10,564 nucleotides of DNA from Burkholderiales bacterium (lineage in GTDB: Bacteria; Pseudomonadota; Gammaproteobacteria; Burkholderiales; JAEUMW01), in assembly GCA_016791285.1 (NCBI GenBank), contig JAEUMX010000060.1:1-10564 (forward strand). The letters run 5' to 3'. Positions 5,161 to 10,564 of the stretch are shown here, piece after piece. Numbering within the stretch: position 1 is the first letter of the stretch; each line of letters begins with the position of its first letter. Under the pieces are notes generated by a model that was not told where the DNA came from, did not search any database, and worked only from the letters and a program-made list of their open reading frames with translations. Position numbers and translations under genes: made by a program.

Positions 5161-5892
5161 ATGACCTACGGTGTGGCCATGATGCTGGACGCGGGGATGA
5201 TCTTCGCGTCGGATTCCCGCACCAATGCGGGTGTCGACCACGTGGCGTCGTTTCGCAAGATGCGCCTCTTCGTGTCGGAAGGCAGCCGCGTCATCGTGGT
5301 TCTCTCCTCGGGCAACCTGTCCATCACTCAGGGGGCCTTGAACCTGCTGGAGGCAGGCAAGACCACCGAGAGCGGCCACACGATCTGGAACATCGATTCC
5401 ATGTTCCAGGCCGCGCAACTGCTCGGAGATGCCCTGCGCGAGGTGCGCGAGCGCGATGCCGGCTATCTCGTGCAGGCGAACGTCGAATCCTTCGCATCGT
5501 TCCTGATCGGCGGCCAGATCCACGACGAGCGTCAGCGCCTCTTCCACATCTACTCGGAAGGGAACTTCATCGAAGCCATGCCCGAGACCCCGTACTTCCA
5601 GATCGGCGAGATCAAGTACGGCAAGCCGATCATCGACCGCGTGGTCACGAGCCGCACCAGCCTCATGGATGCGGCCAAGTGCGTGCTGGTGTCCTTCGAC
5701 TCCACCATGCGGTCGAACGTTTCGGTCGGCCTGCCCATCGATCTGCTCGTCTACGAGAACGACAGCCTGGTGGTGGGCCTGCAGCGGCGCGTCGTGGAGG
5801 GCGATCCCTACTTCTCCCGCATCCACAAGATGTGGGGCGAGGGCGTGCGGCGCGTCTTCTCGGAACTGCCGAACCCGCACTGGGACGATTGA
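5161..5892 (+). CDS. anbu: Anbu-type proteasome-like threonine peptidase
   Basis: A 243-aa member of the Anbu family, bacterial relatives of proteasome beta subunits and HslV, at the usual family length. The protein begins Met-Thr-Tyr, so removal of Met1 exposes a catalytic N-terminal Thr without a propeptide. D18 in FASDSRTNAGVD and K33 in FRKM fit the Thr-Asp-Lys triad of Ntn-hydrolases (Thr1, Asp17 and Lys32/33 in mature numbering). SDSRTNAG is the family hallmark. SFDSTMRSNVSVG (178-190) fits the conserved Asp/Ser segment behind the active site. Related Anbu proteins assemble into ring or open-helical oligomers in the cytosol, and physiological substrates are not established. No unfoldase ATPase is nearby, unlike HslU beside HslV. 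The start is fixed by the need for Thr2 and by GGAAA (5152-5156) just upstream. The neighbouring ligase genes suggest that it removes or trims the product they make. Confidence 0.94.
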   Translation: MTYGVAMMLDAGMIFASDSRTNAGVDHVASFRKMRLFVSEGSRVIVVLSSGNLSITQGALNLLEAGKTTESGHTIWNIDSMFQAAQLLGDALREVRERDAGYLVQANVESFASFLIGGQIHDERQRLFHIYSEGNFIEAMPETPYFQIGEIKYGKPIIDRVVTSRTSLMDAAKCVLVSFDSTMRSNVSVGLPIDLLVYENDSLVVGLQRRVVEGDPYFSRIHKMWGEGVRRVFSELPNPHWDD

Positions 5893-5989
5893 GGGCACCG
5901 GCCGCCTGGCGGCGCGCGTGCCTGGGGACTTCCGCCCGGTTGCGGACGGTGTATCGGTGCTGCACGGCCGCAGCGTTCAATCGAGCATC

Positions 5990-8900
5990 ATGACCATTCG
6001 CGTAGCCTTACATCACAACACCCGCTACCGCTACGACCGCCCGGTCGCGGTCTCGCCGCACGAGATCCGGCTGCGCCCGGCGGCGCATTGCCGCACCCCG
6101 ATCCACAGCTATTCGCTCACGGTCAAGCCCGAGAAGCAGTTCATCAACTGGCAGCAGGACGCGTACGGCAACTATGTGGCGCGGCTGGTGTTCCCGGAGA
6201 AGACGCGAGAGCTCGATATCACCGTCGATCTCGTCGCGGACATGACGGTGATCAACCCGTTCGATTTCTTCGTGGAGGAGTACGCGGAGAAATACCCGTT
6301 CGCGTATCCAGTCCAGCTCGCCAAGGAACTGACCCCGTTTCTCGAGCGCGATCCGCCCGGACCGCTGCTCGCCGCGTGGCTGGCCGACTTCCGCGCGCAC
6401 GGGCTCAAGTCCGGCATGAACACGAACGATTTTCTGGTGGCGCTGAACCAGAAGGTCTCCCGCGACATCAGCTACCTCATCCGCATGGAGCCGGGGGTGC
6501 AGACGCCGGAGGAAACCCTCGCCCGCGGCGCCGGCTCCTGCCGCGACAGCGCGTGGATGCTGTGCCAGATCCTGCGCGACTTCGGGCTCGCGTCCCGCTT
6601 CGCGTCAGGCTACCTCGTCCAGCTCACGGCCGACGTGAAGGCACTCGACGGCCCGTCGGGCCCGGATGCCGACTTTACCGACCTGCACGCCTGGACCGAG
6701 GCCTACCTGCCTGGCGCCGGGTGGATCGGGCTCGACCCTACTTCGGGGTTGCTCGCCGGCGAGGGCCATATCCCCCTCGCATGCACGGCCCTCCCGTCGA
6801 GCGCCGCGCCGGTGGTCGGCTATACCGACGTGTGCGAATGCGATTTCCGGTTCGAGATGAAGGTCACCCGCATCCACGAGGATCCGCGGGTGACGAAGCC
6901 GTTCCAGGAAGAACAGTGGCAGGCGATCGAGGCACTCGGTCACAGGGTCGACGCGGATCTCACCGAGGGGGATGTCCGGCTCACGCTGGGCGGCGAACCT
7001 ACGTTCGTCTCGATCGACGACATGGATGGTCCCGAGTGGAACATCGATGCCCACGGCGAGAAGAAGCGCGAGCTCGCGGGCGTGCTGCAGGGCCGTCTCA
7101 AAGACAGGTTCGCACCGGGGGGACTGCTGCATTTCGGTCAGGGCAAGTGGTATCCCGGCGAGCCGCTGCCGCGCTGGGCGCTCGGCATCTACTGGCGCCG
7201 CGATGGGGTGCCGCTGTGGCGCGATGAGGGGCTGGTCGCCACTCAGGAGAAGGGCACCTGCGATACCGAGGATGCGCGCCGCTTCGTCGAGGCCCTGGCG
7301 CAGCGACTCGGCCTGTCCGAGCGGTATGCCATGCCCGCCTTCGAGGACGTCTGGCAGGCGGTGAAGGGCGAACAGAATCTGCCGGAGAACGTCGATCCCC
7401 TGGAGCACGATCTGAAGGACGAGGCCAAGCGCTCGCGGCTTGCGCAGCTACTCGACCGGGGCCTCGGCCAAGTAGTGGGCTACGTGCTGCCGGTCAAACC
7501 GGAGGACCGGGGGCGGCTGCCGAAGGGTCGGGAAAAGCCGGCGGAAAGCCGCTGGCGGTCCAGCCGCTGGCCCTTGAAGCGCGAGCATGTCTACCTGATC
7601 GCGGGTGATTCCCCGATGGGCTTGCGGCTGCCGCTCGCATCGCTGCCGTGGGTGGCGCCCGACGACGCGGAAATGGAGTACCCGGTAGATCCGTTCGCCG
7701 AGCGCGAGGCGCTGGGCGATCCCCACGCAGAGACATCTGGTGCGGCCATGAACCCGGGCAAGGCAGAGCAGCTCGCCACGCGCCCGAAACCAAAGGAAGT
7801 CATCCACACCGCACTCTGTGTCGAGGTCCGTGGCGGCCACCTGAACGTCTTCATGCCGCCGCTCACCCACCTCGAAGACTACGTGAACCTCGTTGCGGCA
7901 ATCGAAAGCACGGCGGCGAACCTGAAGCTGCCCCTGCGCCTTGAGGGCTACACCCCACCGCACGACCCGCGCATCCGCGCCATCAACGTGACACCCGACC
8001 CGGGGGTGATCGAGGTCAACATCCACCCCGCCGGCAGCTGGGACGAGATCGTGGCCAACGTCACGACCTTGTACGAGGAAGCGCGCCTGTCGCGGCTGGG
8101 CACCGAGAAGTTCATGCTGGACGGCCGCCACACCGGCACCGGCGGCGGCAACCACGTGACCCTGGGCGGCCCGTCGCCCGCCGACAGTCCGCTCCTGCGC
8201 CGGCCGGACCTCCTGAAGAGCCTGATCACGTACTGGCAGAACCATCCTGCGCTGTCGTATCTCTTCTCCGGCACCTTCGTCGGACCGACCAGCCAGGCGC
8301 CGCGCGTCGACGAAGCCCGCGACGACGCGCTCTACGAGCTCGAGATCGCGTTTCAGCAGATCGACGAGAAGCTCACGCCGGGCAAGCCCAGCAACCAACC
8401 GTGGCTGGTGGACCGGCTGCTGCGCAATCTGCTGGTCGACCTGACCGGCAATACCCACCGCGCCGAGTTTTCCATCGACAAGCTGTACTCGCCCGATGGC
8501 CCGACCGGGCGTCTCGGGATACTCGAATTCCGCGCCTTCGAGATGCCGCCGCATCCGCGCATGAGCCTGCTGCAGATCCTGCTGCTGCGCGCACTGGTCG
8601 CGCGCTTCTGGCGCCAGCCTTACCCGGGCCGGCTCGTGAACTGGGGTACGCAGCTGCACGACCGTTTCATGCTGCAGCACTTCGTCGAGCACGACATGCG
8701 CGACGTGGTGCGCGACCTGCGCGCTGCGGGCTACCCGTTCGAACCGGAGTGGTTCGCACCGTTCGTGGAGTTTCGCTTTCCGCGCTACGGCACCGTGGTC
8801 TACGAAGGCGTGAAGCTCGAGCTCAGGCAGGCGATCGAACCGTGGAACGTCCTCGGCGAGGAAGTTTCACAGGCCGGCACCGCGCGTTACGTCGACTCCT

Positions 8901-9325
8901 CGCTGGAACGCCTGCAGGTCAAGGTGAACGGCATGACCGACTCGCGCCACGTCGTCACTTGCAACGGACGGCCGATCCCTCTCCATCCCACCGGCACCCA
9001 CGGCGAATATGTGGCGGGCGTGCGCTACCGCGCGTGGGCGCCGCCGTCCGCCTTGCATCCGACGATTCCCGTGCACTCGCCACTCGTGTTCGACATCGTC
9101 GACACCTGGAGCAGCCGCGCGATCGGCGGCTGCACCTACCACGTCGTGCACCCCGGCGGGCGCAGCTACGAGACCTTCCCGGTCAATGCCAACGAGGCGG
9201 AAGCGCGTCGCGTCGCACGCTTCTGGGACCACGGTCATACCCCGGGACCGATGAAGCTGCGCGACGAGCCGCTCAACCGACTGTTCCCGTTCACACTCGA
9301 TCTGCGCCGCAAGCCCGTCCCCTGA
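5990..9325 (+). CDS. Transglutaminase-like / DUF2126 fusion protein
   Basis: A 1111-aa cytoplasmic protein, the usual size for this fusion. Residues 1-100 form a bacterial transglutaminase N-terminal beta domain ([19 protein letters not shown]). The papain-like transglutaminase core follows, with triad C184 ([10 protein letters not shown]), H233 ([10 protein letters not shown]) and D249 (WIGLDPTSG); it could hydrolyse or exchange amide bonds. From about residue 320 the DUF2126 region runs to the end, with [52 protein letters not shown] (673-686) and [16 protein letters not shown] (712-727). The last motif resembles the N-G-S-G-x-H nucleotide-site loop of glutamine synthetase-fold ligases, so a second amide-forming activity is plausible but unproven. 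ATG 5990 matches the usual family N-terminus; the frame stays open upstream but there overlaps Anbu. The SD is weak (GAG at 5983-5985). It is the last gene of the cluster, 97 bases after Anbu. Confidence 0.93.
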   Translation: MTIRVALHHNTRYRYDRPVAVSPHEIRLRPAAHCRTPIHSYSLTVKPEKQFINWQQDAYGNYVARLVFPEKTRELDITVDLVADMTVINPFDFFVEEYAEKYPFAYPVQLAKELTPFLERDPPGPLLAAWLADFRAHGLKSGMNTNDFLVALNQKVSRDISYLIRMEPGVQTPEETLARGAGSCRDSAWMLCQILRDFGLASRFASGYLVQLTADVKALDGPSGPDADFTDLHAWTEAYLPGAGWIGLDPTSGLLAGEGHIPLACTALPSSAAPVVGYTDVCECDFRFEMKVTRIHEDPRVTKPFQEEQWQAIEALGHRVDADLTEGDVRLTLGGEPTFVSIDDMDGPEWNIDAHGEKKRELAGVLQGRLKDRFAPGGLLHFGQGKWYPGEPLPRWALGIYWRRDGVPLWRDEGLVATQEKGTCDTEDARRFVEALAQRLGLSERYAMPAFEDVWQAVKGEQNLPENVDPLEHDLKDEAKRSRLAQLLDRGLGQVVGYVLPVKPEDRGRLPKGREKPAESRWRSSRWPLKREHVYLIAGDSPMGLRLPLASLPWVAPDDAEMEYPVDPFAEREALGDPHAETSGAAMNPGKAEQLATRPKPKEVIHTALCVEVRGGHLNVFMPPLTHLEDYVNLVAAIESTAANLKLPLRLEGYTPPHDPRIRAINVTPDPGVIEVNIHPAGSWDEIVANVTTLYEEARLSRLGTEKFMLDGRHTGTGGGNHVTLGGPSPADSPLLRRPDLLKSLITYWQNHPALSYLFSGTFVGPTSQAPRVDEARDDALYELEIAFQQIDEKLTPGKPSNQPWLVDRLLRNLLVDLTGNTHRAEFSIDKLYSPDGPTGRLGILEFRAFEMPPHPRMSLLQILLLRALVARFWRQPYPGRLVNWGTQLHDRFMLQHFVEHDMRDVVRDLRAAGYPFEPEWFAPFVEFRFPRYGTVVYEGVKLELRQAIEPWNVLGEEVSQAGTARYVDSSLERLQVKVNGMTDSRHVVTCNGRPIPLHPTGTHGEYVAGVRYRAWAPPSALHPTIPVHSPLVFDIVDTWSSRAIGGCTYHVVHPGGRSYETFPVNANEAEARRVARFWDHGHTPGPMKLRDEPLNRLFPFTLDLRRKPVP

Positions 9326-9328
9326 TCG

Positions 9329-10564
9329 TCAGCGCGGCGGATCGCGCCAGTAGCGCCGCTCCGCCTCGCGCCAGCGCGTCACCGTCATCCGACCGCCCGC
9401 GAAGTCGACGAGCAGGGCGCCGTCGCGGTCGCTGCGCAGCAGCTCGACGTTGCGGGCGCGATAACGCGCGACGATCTCTGCTTTCGGGTGACCGAAACGG
9501 TTGCGATAGCCCGCCGTGAACGCGACTGCCTGCGGTTTCACCGCATCGAGCAGCGCCTCGCTGGAGGAAGTACGGCTTCCGTGGTGCGGGGCGATCAGCA
9601 AGGTCGTTCGCGCGCGCTCGCCGGCGCGTGCAACGAGCCCTGCCTCGGTACGACTTTCGATGTCGCCGGGGAGCAGCACGCTGCCCGATGCCGTGCTCAC
9701 CTTCAGCACGCAACTCGAGTCGTTGTCGCGGCCTGCGCGCGGACTCTCGTCCGGTGGGGGACCCAGAACCTCGAAGCGCACCCCGTCCCATTCCCAGTGC
9801 TGGCCGTCGAAACAGGGCTGGAAGGCGACGGTTTGCGCACGCAGCGGGTGAGCGTTCGGCAAGGACGAGGCGATCCAGCCCACGGGCACCGCCTGCAGCA
9901 CGGACGCGGCGCCACCGATGTGATCGATGTCATCGTGGGAGAGCACCAGAGCGTCGAGCCCGCTGACGCCCGCCGCACGCAGAAACGGCACGACGATGCG
10001 ATTGCCCGCGTCGGCGTCACCACTGTAGTCCGGGCCGGCGTCGTAGAGCAGTGCGTGGCCGCGCGTCTGCGCGACCACTGCGAGACCCTGTCCCACGTCG
10101 AGCACCGTGAGACGCAGCGCACCGTGCTCGATGGGCTCAGGGCGCGCCGCGAAGAGCGGCACGAAGAGGACATACCCCACCCAGCGCACCGGAAATCCAC
10201 GTGGCAGAAGGAGCCAGACCACGCCCGCCAAGGCCAGCACCACGGCCCAGGCCGGCGGGGCGTGGCTTTCCCAGACGGCCACTCCGCTCGCGCTCAGCGC
10301 AGTGAGAAACCACATGCAAAGATCCAGTACGAACTCGGCAACCGGCAGCAGGAAACCGAGCGGCGGGACGCAGCCCGCGAGCGTAAGCGGCACGACCACG
10401 AGGCTCACCACGGGAATGGCGATGGCATTGGCCAGCGGGGAAGCGATCGACACCTGCTGAAAGAGCGCGAGCAGCAGCGGCACGAGCCCCAGCGTCACCG
10501 CCCATTGCACGCGCCCCCACGCCGCGAGCCAGTGCGGGTGGCCGATGCGCCCGGTGGTCACGAA
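9329..10564 (-). CDS. comEC: ComEC/Rec2-family DNA uptake channel protein, C-terminal part
   Basis: The last 411 codons or so of a ComEC-family protein; full members are about 750-850 aa, so the N-terminal OB-like and most of the competence membrane domain lie beyond the right edge. The Met at 10561 is not taken as the start because the frame is open to the edge. ComEC forms the inner-membrane channel for single-stranded DNA in natural transformation. Numbering from that Met, hydrophobic helices cover about 20-47, 48-63, 68-97, 103-120 and 126-139. A metallo-beta-lactamase-like domain follows, with LDVGQG (154-159), SHDDIDHIGG (208-217; the HxDxDH metal motif), LLPGDIE (296-302), APHHGSRTS (324-332) and FGHP (356-359), all intact as in an active nuclease domain. 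The TGA stop lies three bases from the convergent transglutaminase-DUF2126 stop, leaving no space for a separate terminator. Confidence 0.95.
   Translation of the reverse strand, partial: FVTTGRIGHPHWLAAWGRVQWAVTLGLVPLLLALFQQVSIASPLANAIAIPVVSLVVVPLTLAGCVPPLGFLLPVAEFVLDLCMWFLTALSASGVAVWESHAPPAWAVVLALAGVVWLLLPRGFPVRWVGYVLFVPLFAARPEPIEHGALRLTVLDVGQGLAVVAQTRGHALLYDAGPDYSGDADAGNRIVVPFLRAAGVSGLDALVLSHDDIDHIGGAASVLQAVPVGWIASSLPNAHPLRAQTVAFQPCFDGQHWEWDGVRFEVLGPPPDESPRAGRDNDSSCVLKVSTASGSVLLPGDIESRTEAGLVARAGERARTTLLIAPHHGSRTSSSEALLDAVKPQAVAFTAGYRNRFGHPKAEIVARYRARNVELLRSDRDGALLVDFAGGRMTVTRWREAERRYWRDPPR

Noticed and set aside
5901..5913. GCCGCC-T-GGCGGC palindrome after the Anbu stop codon
   Set aside because: It is a short all-GC palindrome expected by chance in such DNA. 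With no T-tract it is not a convincing terminator or operator.
5669..5989. 107-residue N-terminal extension of the transglutaminase-DUF2126 frame
   Set aside because: It overlaps the end of the Anbu gene in another frame and is low in complexity. The family N-terminus begins at the ATG at 5990.
7448..8692. 414-aa minus-strand frame inside the transglutaminase-DUF2126 gene
   Set aside because: It is an antisense shadow with no family motifs, and it overlaps the well-conserved DUF2126 segments entirely.
9334..9359. GCGGCG/CGCCGC inverted repeat near the convergent gene ends, considered as a terminator
   Set aside because: The loop is 14 nt, the stem is only 6 bp, no T-tract follows on either strand, and it lies inside comEC codons.
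10559..10561. Met codon near the right edge as the comEC start
   Set aside because: The frame is open to the window edge, and about half of a normal ComEC is missing upstream, so this is an internal residue.
1..10564. CRISPR arrays, insertion sequences, phage attachment sites
   Set aside because: No regularly spaced repeats, transposase-like genes or terminal inverted repeats with target duplications were seen. The partial tRNA gene has no visible integrase or duplicated 3' end within the window.

Overview
The window looks like chromosomal DNA from a GC-rich proteobacterium, most likely a betaproteobacterium. This rests on the high GC content, a tRNA-Val(GAC) of proteobacterial type, a monofunctional RelA of the beta/gamma kind, and a ComEC-family competence protein. 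I cannot name the genus.

Layout. The left edge holds most of a tRNA-Val(GAC) gene on the minus strand (1-59, 3' end cut off by the window). relA follows on the minus strand (111-2309). A 366-bp divergent intergenic region (2310-2675) contains what reads as a full sigma-54 promoter: a TGGCA-N6-TTGCA core with exact GG-N10-GC spacing (2618-2633), a perfect IHF consensus (2556-2568), and candidate upstream activator sites, including a 10-bp direct repeat. It drives four plus-strand genes: a circularly permuted ATP-grasp ligase (2676-4094), an alpha-E helical protein (4096-5058), an Anbu proteasome-like peptidase (5161-5892) and a giant transglutaminase-DUF2126 fusion (5990-9325). The 3' part of comEC enters from the right on the minus strand (9329-10564) and ends three bases from the last gene of the cluster.

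How the genes fit together. The four central genes match a conserved but poorly understood set that comparative genomics (amidoligase surveys, Anbu surveys) has connected before. ATP-dependent amide-bond formation (ATP-grasp, and probably the DUF2126 half of the large protein) sits beside a papain-like transglutaminase/peptidase domain, a helical partner and a self-compartmentalising threonine peptidase. This suggests synthesis of a peptide or peptide tag and its processing or removal; the substrate is unknown. The least expected observation is the sigma-54/IHF control region, which points to nitrogen or another sigma-54-dependent signal switching the cluster on. relA and comEC are ordinary core genes flanking it.
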